DNA of 61,249 bases from Listeria cornellensis FSL F6-0969 (GTDB taxonomy: Bacteria; Bacillota; Bacilli; Lactobacillales; Listeriaceae), in the NCBI RefSeq assembly GCF_000525855.1, contig NZ_AODE01000031.1, positions 1 through 61,249 on the forward strand. The letters are read 5' to 3'. The position numbers and the translations under genes were made by a program. The first letter of the stretch is position 1. Each line of letters starts with the position of its first letter. Below the pieces are notes generated by a model. It saw nothing but the letters and a program-made list of their open reading frames with translations, had not been told where the DNA came from and did not search any database. Shown piece by piece: positions 27,670 through 37,191 of this stretch.

Positions 27670-28167
27670 ATGGAAATCAGGCTTTTAACCATAGCAGATG
27701 TCGATCAATATGTAAAAATCAGACTCCAAGCCCTACAAGAAAGTCCCGCAGCTTTTGCGACAAGTTTTGAAGAAGAAAAATACACCGCCTTACAAAAATA
27801 CGAAGTCCGCTTCCAATCCCCATACTCCCTGACATTCGGCGCATTTTCAAGCGGGAATTTAGTCGGCGTTGTGACTTTAATTCGAGAAGAACGCATCAAA
27901 ATGAGGCACCGAGCCAATATCGTCGCGATGTACGTTTCCCCAGAAAGACGTGGCAGCGGCGTCGGCAAAGCCTTAATTGGCACCGCAATCGAGCAAGCCC
28001 AACAACTAGAAGGCATCGAGCAAGTTTATGTATCCGTTGTGACGACGAATAAACAGGCGCAGAAGCTCTATACCTCGCTTGGATTTGTACCTTACAGTCT
28101 CGAGAAACACGCTTTGAAGCTCGATGGCACGTATTTTGATGAAGAGCATATGGTGTTGTTTTTGTAA
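27670..28167 (+). CDS. GNAT-family N-acetyltransferase
   Basis: 165 residues with a complete GNAT core: VAMYVSPERRGSGVGKALIG is the acetyl-CoA-binding motif A, and VTTNKQAQKLYTSLGFVPY the motif B. AGGGGTG precedes the ATG. It lies directly behind the NagB-like gene and a strong terminator follows, so the two form an operon. An amino sugar phosphate or a ribosomal/antibiotic amine could be the acceptor; no substrate is shown. Confidence 0.85.
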   Translation: MEIRLLTIADVDQYVKIRLQALQESPAAFATSFEEEKYTALQKYEVRFQSPYSLTFGAFSSGNLVGVVTLIREERIKMRHRANIVAMYVSPERRGSGVGKALIGTAIEQAQQLEGIEQVYVSVVTTNKQAQKLYTSLGFVPYSLEKHALKLDGTYFDEEHMVLFL

Positions 28168-28171
28168 AAAA

Positions 28172-28226
28172 GGTCGAGAATAGTTGCCACAACACGGCAG
28201 CGACTATTCTCGACCCTTTTTTCGAT
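28172..28226. terminator. Strong bidirectional terminator
   Basis: GGTCGAGAATAGT (from 28174) pairs with ACTATTCTCGACC (ending 28217), with A and T runs on the outer sides. It separates the GNAT gene from the convergent small secreted peptide gene. Confidence 0.9.
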
Positions 28227-28237
28227 TTAATTCTCTC

Positions 28238-28540
28238 TTAATGATAATACTTTTTAGTATTACTGTCATAATAATGAATCTTGTTGAGATATCTAGTGTA
28301 ATTCCAAGATTTACTTACTACATCCGTTGTTGTGTACGACCAGTATGCATTGTTCGGAACTGTCATCGATTTACTTGAAACAAACGTTCTTTTACCCGTA
28401 ATAGAATTAATATCAAACTTCTCTAAATGAGGCACTGATTTGGCATATACGCCCGGTTGGACCGCGATTACTAAGCCCACCAATAAAGCAACTGTCAACA
28501 AAATTTTATATACATATCCCGCTCTTCTTTTTTTCTTCAT
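28238..28540 (-). CDS. Small secreted peptide, bacteriocin-like candidate
   Basis: 100 residues: a basic start and hydrophobic signal (KILLTVALLVGLVIAV, cut probably near VYA-K), then a mature part of about 65 residues rich in Tyr, Trp, Ser and Lys and without Cys (NNAYWSYTTTDVVSKSW, HYYDSNTKKYYH at the end). GAGGAG precedes the ATG. It is the last gene of an operon with an ABC ATPase and an ABC-2-type permease, the layout of lactococcin-972-like and other non-lantibiotic peptides with dedicated export/immunity. The family is not firmly recognised. Confidence 0.6.
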   Translation of the reverse strand: MKKKRRAGYVYKILLTVALLVGLVIAVQPGVYAKSVPHLEKFDINSITGKRTFVSSKSMTVPNNAYWSYTTTDVVSKSWNYTRYLNKIHYYDSNTKKYYH

Positions 28541-28579
28541 TTCATCACTCCTCTTTTATCGCTGTCAAAAAACAATCTC

Positions 28580-29756
28580 CTATTTTATTGTCGAATTCAC
28601 ATTTAAAGTCACCACCTTGCTCCTATAACCATCAATACCAAAATTCAAAATTAGTAAGGTAAGCAGCGCCACACTCAAAACCAGCACGCCATTTACGAAA
28701 TTAATACTCGCATTATCACATAACATACCTAACGAATAATCAACCACTGCTGCTGAATTAAAGTACGTCCCTGGCAAAAGATTCGCCCATTCGTTCAGCG
28801 GTTCAATTTTTCCAATAGCAAGTACCGGCGCAGCTAAGATAAGTAATGAAACGAATAATGTGGTCATCACGCGTTTGAATAGCTTACTCACAAAATCAAT
28901 GGTGCATACGACAACAGCAATTGACAAAGCTTGTAATACTATCATTTGCGCGAGTAATCTCCCCACCGGCTCGGTTGTAATGCCCCCATTCGTACTTATC
29001 GCAATTGGATACTCAAAACTCCCTACACCCGATAAAAAAACTCGCTGGTAAATAGGCGATTAAACAGGTAATTATATACAACGAAAAGGCGACCAACAAA
29101 CCAAATAACAATCTTTGCGAAGTAACTTTCACATATTTCTGCGGCAACAACAACGATCTGTCTATATTTTGGTAAAAGCGGTCCGTGAATACCATATTTA
29201 GTGTGAAACAGAGTATGATGACAAAAAAGACTGGGAAAAAATTAGTTAACATCCGGTATAAAAAAGTCGTACCTTGCGTTTCCATATCCTCCTGATCAGA
29301 TTTAATATCCAATTCTGCTAGTTTTGTGTAAATAGCAATTTGACGAAAAATCGATTCCTTAAGTTCCTGAGAGGCATTCATATCTCCTGTATAGACCCCG
29401 TAAGATTCTTTAATTAAGTCTATTTTCACCTTATACGCTTCGGACCAACTCTCATTATCGTACAAATCTACTACACTTTGTTGTTTCGCAATACGAGCTT
29501 TACTCAGCGCATCACCTTCTTCAAAAGCGGCTTTTTCCTCTTCCGTTTGAGCCGATGCCATGCTCTGCTCATTCACTGTTAACATAGCCCTATTCAGTGC
29601 TATTTCCTCTTTCTCCATACCAGATAAATTCCGCTCCGCACCCACACGCGTATTCATAACTAGCACTGCCAAAATCGCTAGGACAAACACAAAAATCGGC
29701 AGCCAACTCCCTTTATTTTTATAGAATTTTTTAAAATATAACGTTTGCTGTCCCAT
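28580..29756 (-). CDS. ABC-2-type permease of the peptide cluster, frame break
   Basis: About 391 residues once the T7 run in the coding strand (A7 at 29034-29040) is read as T6. One N-terminal helix (WLPIFVFVLAILAVLVMN), a long extracellular charged segment (about residues 40-165), then about five further membrane helices. This is the architecture of ABC-2 permeases in peptide immunity/export systems. It starts three bases after the stop of the ATPase gene. Partner of that ATPase; may export the adjacent peptide or protect against it. Confidence 0.75.
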
Positions 29757-29759
29757 TAT

Positions 29760-30398
29760 TTAGACTCCTCCTGCTGTTTCCGCCCATTTTCTATTAGTTA
29801 TGAAATAGACTTTATCTGAAATATCATGAAGAATATCGTTTTGATGTGATGAAAAAATAATACACTTACCTTGTTTCCTAGCCGCTTCCATAAATCCTAT
29901 AAACCGTTTCTGATTAGCGTCATCAAGACCATTCATCGGCTCATCCATCAGCCAATAATCCGTATTACTGGCCTCATACATCGCCAAAATCGTCTTTTGC
30001 TTCATACCTAGAGAATATTTCCGAATAGGCAACTTAACAAATTCCTCCAAGCCCCAATACCCGATAATGGCACCAATGTCTGCCTTATTATCCGCCCAGC
30101 TAGCGTTCACAAACTTAAGATAATCAAGCGCAGATAAATGCCCATCCAACCAATCTGACGTTTCATAATAAAAAATCTTTTTTCGCGTTGTAACTAAGTC
30201 TATTTTCCCACTGCTATCCTCCAAGTAAACCGCACCACTTTGCGCTTTCGTCAGTCCCGCTAAAATACGAAGCAACGTCGTTTTCCCAGAACCATTCGTA
30301 GCAACAATACCGTAAACTACCCCACTCTCAAACTCAGTATTCATATCTTCCAAAAGCGTCTCTCTCGCGGACATCGATAAATTCTGTACTTTTAACAT
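29760..30398 (-). CDS. ABC transporter ATP-binding protein of the peptide cluster
   Basis: About 212 residues from the ATG at 30398, preceded by GAGGAG; an earlier in-frame start lacks a ribosome site. Walker A ATNGSGKTT, signature YSLGMKQK and Walker B YWLMDEPMNGLD are intact. The short form and the LGMKQK signature are typical of ATPases paired with ABC-2 permeases in bacteriocin immunity. First gene of the three-gene operon. Confidence 0.88.
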   Translation of the reverse strand: MLKVQNLSMSARETLLEDMNTEFESGVVYGIVATNGSGKTTLLRILAGLTKAQSGAVYLEDSSGKIDLVTTRKKIFYYETSDWLDGHLSALDYLKFVNASWADNKADIGAIIGYWGLEEFVKLPIRKYSLGMKQKTILAMYEASNTDYWLMDEPMNGLDDANQKRFIGFMEAARKQGKCIIFSSHQNDILHDISDKVYFITNRKWAETAGGV

Positions 30399-30455
30399 AA
30401 ATAACTCCTCTTCTTTCGTATCATGTAATATCCCATGTAAGCAACTCGCTGACAC

Positions 30456-30628
30456 TCACAATTCTCATGCTAAGCTCAACTAGAAATACCTTCCTAGTGA
30501 CAGATTTCTGGCAAAAAAATATGAGCTAAGCTATGTATTAAACTCCATTCTACCAACCATATTTCACCTCTTTCTCAAACCTCGCAAGCACAGCATAACA
30601 CAAAAATTAACCTTGCGTTTTGAGAACA
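30456..30628. other. Intergenic region upstream of the peptide ABC operon
   Basis: AT-rich sequence that should hold the minus-strand promoter of the ABC/peptide operon. Several -10-like boxes occur but I could not pair one with a good -35. No gene seen. Confidence 0.4.
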
Positions 30629-30665
30629 GAAAAAAATGCCATAGTATAAAATACCTGGCATTTCA
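30629..30665 (-). terminator. Intrinsic terminator
   Basis: On the minus strand AAATGCCA (30656-30663 reversed) pairs with TGGCATTT (30634-30641), followed by TTTTT. It lies between the phosphate transporter gene and the peptide operon. Confidence 0.75.
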
Positions 30666-30776
30666 AATCCGCTATTTTGTTATTTGGAACAAAGACGTTT
30701 CTATTCAAATCATGTACAAATCCAGTCGATATACCAATATAAACCAATAAACTACTCCATACTACTCTTTTTCCAC

Positions 30777-31781
30777 TCACAAAAATATCGCCGCACTAAT
30801 CCAATAAACCACAGCGGCCATTATTCCCGCGCATGGCAATGTAATCATCCACGTCACCAGCATACTTTTCCCAGTCCGCCAGTTAACTTCCTTCTTATGA
30901 TTCGCCGTCCCAACGCCCATCAGCGAACTGTCAATCACCTGCGTTGAACTGATTGGCAAATGGATCAGTGTCGCACTCATAATCACCGAAAGCGAGCCTA
31001 AATCCGCGGCAACACCAGTCACTGGCTCAATTTTCATGATTTTCGTGCCTACCGTTTTAATAATCCGATAGCCGCCAATCGACGAACCGAGCGCCATCGC
31101 GGCCGCACAGCTCACTTGCACCCAGAATGGAATCGTGGAATCCGTCTGCAAACCGCTCGCAATCAAGGCCAGCGTGATAATTCCCATCGTCTTCTGCGCA
31201 TCATTCGTTCCGTGCGCGTAGGCTTGCATCGCCGTCGTGCCAATCTGCGCAATCCGGAAATGCCGATTCGTCTGCACCAACTTCTTATTCCTGAAAATGA
31301 ATTTGAACAGCGAATAAATCAAATAACCGACCGAAAAACCGATAATTGGCGAGATAATCAGCGCAATAATAATCGTCGTGAATCCGCTCCAATTCAATAC
31401 GCCAAAACTCCCCGCCGAAGCAATCGAAGCTCCGGCAATTGAGCCAATCAGCGCATGCGACGAACTACTGGGCATCTTCGCAACCCACGTCATCAAATTC
31501 CAAATCACCGCCGAAATAAGCGCACATAAAACCACGAATTCCCCATTTTTCAAGGCAAACGGATCCACAATACTAGACGTCAAAGCCACCGCCACACCCG
31601 TAAACGAAATCGCGCCCAAGAAATTCATCACAGCAGCAATCCCAATCGCCACACGCGGTTTCAGCGCACGCGTTGAAATACTCGTCGCCACCGCATTTGC
31701 AATATCATGAAAACCATTTATAAAATCGAAGGCCAAGCCAACAATCACAATAATAATCGTAATTAAAATCACCGAATCCAT
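30777..31781 (-). CDS. PiT-family inorganic phosphate transporter
   Basis: 334 residues from the ATG at 31781 (AGGGGAATG upstream). About ten membrane helices. Both PiT signature segments are present: FDFINGFHDIANAVATSIS at the N-terminus and AYAHGTNDAQKTMGI in the middle. Low-affinity phosphate (metal-phosphate) uptake driven by H+ or Na+. The DUF47 partner gene often linked with pit is absent here. Monocistronic with a terminator downstream. Confidence 0.93.
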   Translation of the reverse strand: MDSVILITIIIVIVGLAFDFINGFHDIANAVATSISTRALKPRVAIGIAAVMNFLGAISFTGVAVALTSSIVDPFALKNGEFVVLCALISAVIWNLMTWVAKMPSSSSHALIGSIAGASIASAGSFGVLNWSGFTTIIIALIISPIIGFSVGYLIYSLFKFIFRNKKLVQTNRHFRIAQIGTTAMQAYAHGTNDAQKTMGIITLALIASGLQTDSTIPFWVQVSCAAAMALGSSIGGYRIIKTVGTKIMKIEPVTGVAADLGSLSVIMSATLIHLPISSTQVIDSSLMGVGTANHKKEVNWRTGKSMLVTWMITLPCAGIMAAVVYWISAAIFL

Positions 31782-31865
31782 CCAACATTCCCCTAATCTG
31801 CACACTTTACTTTTTATATACCCTATTTTGCGCTTGAAAAGGAGTAAATTCAAGTTTTATAACCC

Positions 31866-31906
31866 AAAAACATCTCTAACCCCGTCAAATTCCGGTTTTA
31901 GAGATG
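31866..31906 (-). terminator. Intrinsic terminator of the amidase gene
   Basis: CATCTCTAA (31871-31879) pairs with TTAGAGATG (31898-31906); on the minus strand TTTTTGGG follows. Confidence 0.8.
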
Positions 31907-31914
31907 CTTCCTTC

Positions 31915-33468
31915 TTATTTTGAATTATCCGCTGATATAACAGGACTTTTGCGATTTTCAGAAAATTGCTCATAGGCGTAACCCATCGCGAAAATCGATT
32001 CATCTGCTTTATTCCGTCCAACAAACGTCATACCAATGGGTTGTCCATCTTTGGCATAACCAGCTGGGATGGTCAGTTCAGGATTCCCTGCGATTGGAAC
32101 TAAAAATAAATTGTCATCATTTAGTGTAACCAATGCATCTAAATTGTTCATCGTCAGTGCCGATTCGATAGTCTTGCCGGCCTTTTTGATTAGTTCATTG
32201 GCACGCGCATCCGTGGCTGCTACGGTCGCTTGGTCTTCCTCCGAATCCTCCAAGCTTCCTTGACCATACTTCATATTCCGCGTCTTATCCGATTTATTAA
32301 ATGCAATAATTGCCGCTAAATCCTTCATCGGAGCCTGATTCTTCTTCAAAAATTGATTCAAATCGGTTTTAAAATCCGCTTGTAGTATTTCATCGAACCC
32401 TTCAAAATCTTGCTGACTTTCTTCTAGTTCTTTACTTTTTATCACCTTGGCACCGGCCTGCTCCAAGTCGGATACGATTTTTTTAGAAACAACATCATCC
32501 GCATCAAATAATACGCCGATTCGTTTTCCTTTTAGCGAGTCCTTAGATAGTTCCGCTTTTTTCGGTTGATTCATCAAGGCTCCTGCCGTCAAATAAGCGT
32601 CCTTTACAGTTCTCGTTATCGGACCTGGCGTGTCAAAATGTCTAGATAGCGGGATCACTAATTCACCGCTAACCGTGTCTCGGCTTGGCTTAAAACCTAC
32701 TGCCGATTGAGCTATTGCAGGTGATATGATGGAACCATTCGTTTCTGTCCCAATGGTAACGGCGGCAAAATCGCTAGTCGCAGCTGTTGCTGAACCTGAG
32801 CTTGACCCAGATGGCGTCGCGTCAAGATAGGGATTCTTATTCTGTCCTATTTTTCCAGAATAACCGCTTGGCATACTCGGATCCATATAATTCGCCCACT
32901 CAGACATATTTGTTTTCCCCAAAATTAATGCACCATTCGCCTTCAAGTTTTTGACTATCGTGGCATCTTTTCCAATCACCCAATCCTGCAATGCGACCGT
33001 TCCAGCACTCGTTGCTAGCTTTTGTGTACCTATATTATCTTTCAGTAAAACTGGTATCCCATACAGCGCCGCTTTGTTCGTACTCGGATTTTGGTCAAGC
33101 GTCCTCGCCTCTTCTAAGACATCAGGATTAATTTCTGTAATCGCATTTAACTTCGGTCCATTTTTATCGTATTTCTTAATTCGGTTTAAATAGACACCCA
33201 CCAGTTCCTCGTAACTCAACTTATTTGTCGCAATGAGTTGCTGTATTTGATCGATTTCCGCACCAACAACTAATTTTTCTTTCGCTTCTAGTCTACTGAT
33301 ATCCAGTGTTTTCAATTGTTCATTCACTGGATCTAAAACGCGATTTTGCTCATACAGAATAGCCTCCCCAGATTTTGTAGCATCACTTGTTTGGATTAAC
33401 CAATAAGAAACACCGACCACCAAAATTAATACCGTTACTGCACTCCCAATAATTATACCTTTTTTCAT
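31915..33468 (-). CDS. Membrane-anchored amidase (amidase-signature family)
   Basis: 517 residues. An N-terminal hydrophobic segment (IIGSAVTVLILVVGVSYWLI) anchors or exports it. The amidase-signature catalytic parts are present: Lys in IPVLLKDNIG, the Gly/Ser loop TPSGSSSGSATAATSDFAAV and the nucleophile region IGTETNGSI, giving the Ser-cisSer-Lys triad. It hydrolyses amides outside the membrane; the substrate is unknown. It is inserted as a single gene between two terminators. Confidence 0.85.
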   Translation of the reverse strand: MKKGIIIGSAVTVLILVVGVSYWLIQTSDATKSGEAILYEQNRVLDPVNEQLKTLDISRLEAKEKLVVGAEIDQIQQLIATNKLSYEELVGVYLNRIKKYDKNGPKLNAITEINPDVLEEARTLDQNPSTNKAALYGIPVLLKDNIGTQKLATSAGTVALQDWVIGKDATIVKNLKANGALILGKTNMSEWANYMDPSMPSGYSGKIGQNKNPYLDATPSGSSSGSATAATSDFAAVTIGTETNGSIISPAIAQSAVGFKPSRDTVSGELVIPLSRHFDTPGPITRTVKDAYLTAGALMNQPKKAELSKDSLKGKRIGVLFDADDVVSKKIVSDLEQAGAKVIKSKELEESQQDFEGFDEILQADFKTDLNQFLKKNQAPMKDLAAIIAFNKSDKTRNMKYGQGSLEDSEEDQATVAATDARANELIKKAGKTIESALTMNNLDALVTLNDDNLFLVPIAGNPELTIPAGYAKDGQPIGMTFVGRNKADESIFAMGYAYEQFSENRKSPVISADNSK

Positions 33469-33570
33469 GTTGTTTCCTCCATTATCATTTTTTCTAAGTA
33501 TACATCATAGCAAGCGCGGAATCCCTCGATGCATGTGACAAAACAAAACAAATTTGTAAGCATGCCACGC

Positions 33571-33608
33571 AAAAAAAACTGAAACCCGCGAAGGCTTCAG
33601 TTTTTTTG
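33571..33608. terminator. Bidirectional intrinsic terminator
   Basis: AAAAAAACTGAA pairs with TTCAGTTTTTTT around CCCGCGAAGG. It lies just beyond the amino acid permease gene. Confidence 0.9.
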
Positions 33609-33620
33609 CATTAAGTCTTA

Positions 33621-35003
33621 TTAGTCTAAATCCGTCGCATTCTGTTCTTGCTTCTGTCCTCTAGCTTTACGAATAAAGTAAATCCCGATCAGAAGTACGA
33701 ACCAAACCGGCGTTACGAATAGCGCTACACGTGTATCCTCCGCTAATGCTAGAACAACTAGAATGAAAGCAAGGAACGCGAGAATAACATAGTTCGCAAC
33801 TGGATATAACGGCATTTTGAACTTACTTTTCGCCGCAAGTTCTGGGCGTGTTTTGCGATATTTCAAGTGACAGATAACCGTCACTCCCCAAATATACAAG
33901 AAACATACCGTCGAAATACTCGTGATTAGCGTGAATACACCCTCAGGCATCACGTAGTTCAGAACAACCGCTACCAAGATAACGATTGTGGAGAAGAACA
34001 ACGCATTCGCCGGAACTTTATGCGATGTTAATTTTGTCATTGGATAGGGTGCATTTTTTTCTTTAGCTAGTGAGTAAACCATCCGACTCGTACTGAAAAC
34101 CGCACTATTACACGCTGATGCCGCCGAAGTTAGAACGACAAAGTTAACGATAGCCGCAGCTGCCGCAATTCCGAGCGCCGCGAAAACTTGCACGAACGGG
34201 CTTTGCGCTGGATTAATGTCATTCCACGGATAAATACTCATAATCACAATAAGCGCACCTATATAGAAGATAATAATCCGAATTGGGATGTTGTTGATCG
34301 CTTTTGGAATAACTTTCTCAGGATCTTTCGTCTCACCAGCCATCAAGCCGACAAGCTCAATCCCAACGAAGGCGAACACAACCATCTGGAACGATAGAAT
34401 AAAGCCGCTCGCACCATTAGGGAACCAACCGCCGTGACTCCATAAATTAGTAAAACTAGACGTACCTGCATCCGTTGAAAATCCTTTGATAATCATAAAT
34501 GTACCAACGATAATCAGGGCTAAAATGGCGATAACCTTAATTAACGCGAACCAAAACTCCATTTCACCGAATAGCTTCACGGTCGCAAGGTTCATCAGGA
34601 GCAAAATAACTAACGCGATTAGCCCTGGAACCCATTGTGCCACATTCGGAAACCAAAATTGCGTGTACAAACCGACCGCTGTCAAATCCGCCATCGCAAT
34701 TGAAACCCAACAGAACCAATACGTCCAACCTGTAACAAACGCAGCTCCATTTCCAAGATAATCAAAAACAAAATCGACAAATGAATGATAATTCAAATTT
34801 GATAATAATAATTCACCTAGCGCACGCATAATCAAAAAACAAATAATCCCAGTAATCGTGTAAGCAAACAGAATCGACGGACCAGCTAAATGAATCGATT
34901 TCCCTGAACCGAGAAACAAACCAGTTCCAATCGCGCCCCCAATCGCTATCAACTGCACATGGCGATTTTTTAAGCCTCTCTCTAATTGTCGTTCTTCTGA
35001 CAT
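33621..35003 (-). CDS. APC-family amino acid permease (CycA/AnsP-like)
   Basis: 460 residues from the ATG at 35003 (GGGGGAAAT upstream), twelve membrane helices. N-terminal LKNRHVQLIAIGGAIGTGLFLGSG and the later FVGIELVGLMAGETKDPEKV are signatures of the AAT subgroup of the APC superfamily, with CycA (D-Ala/D-Ser/Gly) as nearest-looking member. Proton-driven uptake; the exact amino acid is not read. A perfect cre site overlaps its likely promoter, suggesting CcpA control. Confidence 0.88.
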   Translation of the reverse strand: MSEERQLERGLKNRHVQLIAIGGAIGTGLFLGSGKSIHLAGPSILFAYTITGIICFLIMRALGELLLSNLNYHSFVDFVFDYLGNGAAFVTGWTYWFCWVSIAMADLTAVGLYTQFWFPNVAQWVPGLIALVILLLMNLATVKLFGEMEFWFALIKVIAILALIIVGTFMIIKGFSTDAGTSSFTNLWSHGGWFPNGASGFILSFQMVVFAFVGIELVGLMAGETKDPEKVIPKAINNIPIRIIIFYIGALIVIMSIYPWNDINPAQSPFVQVFAALGIAAAAAIVNFVVLTSAASACNSAVFSTSRMVYSLAKEKNAPYPMTKLTSHKVPANALFFSTIVILVAVVLNYVMPEGVFTLITSISTVCFLYIWGVTVICHLKYRKTRPELAAKSKFKMPLYPVANYVILAFLAFILVVLALAEDTRVALFVTPVWFVLLIGIYFIRKARGQKQEQNATDLD

Positions 35004-35123
35004 ATGTATTTCCCCCTTATTATTGGTCAGATGAATACCTACCAATCAGGCAACATCTCGAGCCTCTGTGAAACAATGTCTTTCAAGATTATTCTTCTAT
35101 CATACCGCAAAATGAACCTAAAC

Positions 35124-35159
35124 ACCATATTTTTTTAATTCACAATGTAAACGCTATCA
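35124..35159 (-). promoter_or_regulatory. Promoter with overlapping cre site for the amino acid permease
   Basis: On the minus strand TTTACA (35146-35151), 16 bases, TATGGT (35124-35129). On the + strand TGTAAACGCTATCA (35146-35159) fits the CcpA cre consensus TGWNANCGNTNWCA fully and covers the -35 box, a repressing position. Confidence 0.6.
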
Positions 35160-35444
35160 TTTGATTTTATTGTACCATAGAGTTTACTCATTCGACAAAG
35201 AAGAACGCTTATAATTTTTATTTTTCTTCATAATCATTGATAGATAAAGGTTCTTGCTATGTTTCTAATTTTAAATACGAATAGGCTGAATCGTCGGGCA
35301 AATAGGTTAATCATACATCTCATATCCCGACTATGTGAAAATATGTGTATATTAATCGAGCCATATGTCATAAATGTGTTTTTTGTACGTTAATGAATTA
35401 TGGGAAATCACATGTTAAGTAAGGCTATACCAATTAATCTGGAC
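35160..35444. other. Intergenic region, nothing recognised
   Basis: About 285 AT-rich bases between the permease promoter and the acyltransferase terminator. No gene with a plausible start and ribosome site was seen on either strand. Confidence 0.4.
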
Positions 35445-35482
35445 GAAAAAAAGCATGAGACCAGTTGAGAGCTCATACTTCT
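35445..35482 (-). terminator. Intrinsic terminator overlapping the acyltransferase stop
   Basis: On the minus strand AGTATGAG pairs with CTCATGCT, followed by TTTTTTT. It includes the last codons of the acyltransferase gene. Confidence 0.75.
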
Positions 35483-36516
35483 TCTTCCAATATTTCAGTT
35501 TGTCGGAGTTTTTGAATGCTGTCTAGAGGGTTCAGTAGCCAGCGAATATGACTGCTGAGGGCAACCAACGAGCTACACGCGAAAATCGAGATACCGATGA
35601 CAAAAGCGAGTTTTACGAAGGGATTCCAAGTCACAAAATCCGCAGCGAACATTCGAATGATGAAGAAAAATATCGGATGAAGCAGAAAAATGACTAGTGA
35701 ATTATCGCCCCATTTTGTTAGCGTACTTTCACGATTACTGGCGAGCATGAAGAGCATCGTAATCATGATGAGTGCAACGATGTATTGCTGGAACTCGATT
35801 TTTAGGAATTGCGGAATCGTGCTGGAAAAAGCGCTGGATTGCAGGAAGCCGTAGAACGCATTTTCAAATCGTAGTGGGTTGTTTGATAGCACATATAAGA
35901 TGAAGAAAATCAGAACTGCGCTGAGTAGGACTTTGAATTTGAAGTTTCCAAGCGCCGTGCTGCATTTGCCCATCGTCTCTTTATTGATGTAGAAACCGAG
36001 CAAGAAGAATGGGAAAAATACGAAGGTTCTCTGGATGGATAGGAATTGGCCTGATATTGCGGGGTTTTCGATTAAAAATACCGTTGCCCACCAACGAATT
36101 CCTGCGCTAACGATTAGGATTGCTGCTATGATGAGCATGCTCCATACCCGATACTTCCCGATTTTGTGGAGTAAGATTGCGACCGCGTAGAAACATGCTA
36201 GACTGACTAAGTACCACAAGTGGAAAATTGGCGTTGTGAAGCGAAACGTGAATATTTCGCCGTAATGTGTGAGGTATGTAACGACCGCGTAGAATGATTG
36301 AAAGATTATGTATAGCAAAAGTAGATTTAATACCTTTTTCCAAGTCACGTTTTTCGCGAAATATCCGTTCAGAAAAATAAATGCTGGCATATGGAATGAG
36401 TAGATTAGTATGATGAGGGGCTCCATGTCGCCTCTGACTATGAGTAATAAATGGCCGAGTACTACGAAGAAGATGAGGACCCCTTTTATGTTGCTAAATT
36501 TAACATCTTTTGTCAT
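35473..36516 (-). CDS. Acyltransferase-3 family membrane protein
   Basis: 347 residues with about ten membrane helices. The N-terminal FSNIKGVLIFFVVLGHLLL carries the conserved His of the acyltransferase-3 (OafA/WecH/OatA) family, and FHMPAFIFLNGYF the next conserved loop. It probably O-acetylates a cell-surface polysaccharide or similar glycan. GGGAGG precedes the ATG and a TATAAT box lies just upstream. Single gene. Confidence 0.85.
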   Translation of the reverse strand: MTKDVKFSNIKGVLIFFVVLGHLLLIVRGDMEPLIILIYSFHMPAFIFLNGYFAKNVTWKKVLNLLLLYIIFQSFYAVVTYLTHYGEIFTFRFTTPIFHLWYLVSLACFYAVAILLHKIGKYRVWSMLIIAAILIVSAGIRWWATVFLIENPAISGQFLSIQRTFVFFPFFLLGFYINKETMGKCSTALGNFKFKVLLSAVLIFFILYVLSNNPLRFENAFYGFLQSSAFSSTIPQFLKIEFQQYIVALIMITMLFMLASNRESTLTKWGDNSLVIFLLHPIFFFIIRMFAADFVTWNPFVKLAFVIGISIFACSSLVALSSHIRWLLNPLDSIQKLRQTEILEEEV

Positions 36517-36572
36517 GATATACCTCCCAGAAGATTATACCATGATTTTGGGAGAAATATGAAATTTAGCGA

Positions 36573-36910
36573 CTAATCAAGGTAATAGGCCAACTGCTCA
36601 AAGCCAAGATGTTGATAAAAGTGGAGGGCGTTTGTGTTGGTAGCCATGACCCGTAGCGCGATTTTGCAACTGAGATATTGTTTTGGGCGTGATGGGGCTA
36701 GTCCTGGACTGCGATAGACGAGAGATCCTAGTATGATGCCGTCTTCATTTTTAGCTATGAGCATATTTTGCGTCATGACATCTTTTTGAACTGCTCATAA
36801 TCGTTTTCGGTCACGACATGCGGGGTAGTTCCTTTCACCATAACGCTTTTTTCGATTTCCCATAGTTCCGGGATGTCAGGTTCAGTTTGAGATGTTATGT
36901 GGATTTTCAT
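36573..36910 (-). pseudogene. Degenerate GNAT acetyltransferase
   Basis: The N-terminal frame (MKIHITSQTEPDIPELWEI) and the C-terminal frame (ALRVMATNTNALHFYQHLGF) both match a GNAT protein, but they are out of frame at an A5 run in the coding strand (36783-36787) and total only about 112 residues. The acetyl-CoA-binding middle (R-x-x-G-x-G) is missing between APSRPKQYL and CKIAL, so even with the frame repaired an internal deletion remains. Likely a true pseudogene. Confidence 0.65.
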
Positions 36911-37191
36911 TCTTATCATTCCTTTTTACTGAGATTGGCTTTATTTCAGCATATTTTTGGCTTGCAACCCTACTAATTCGGATGTTTCACCTTTTTGCAG
37001 AGTGGTAATGGGAAGGCTGTTTTGTCTCTTGTAACGAGGGATAAAATAGCCTTTTTTGATACATTTATAGTTATTCTAGCTAGATAAGTATATCAAATAG
37101 CAATTTATTTACTAAAAATTTCCCTTACTGATAGCAGTTTGATATACTCAAATAGGATATATTATAAAAATTGTAAGGACGTGGCATCTTA
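36911..37191. other. Intergenic region upstream of the pyruvyl-transferase-like gene
   Basis: No gene seen. The right end holds AT-rich promoter-like boxes (TTGATA near 37140 and a TATA-rich stretch) and the ribosome site AAGGACG of the next gene. Confidence 0.4.
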
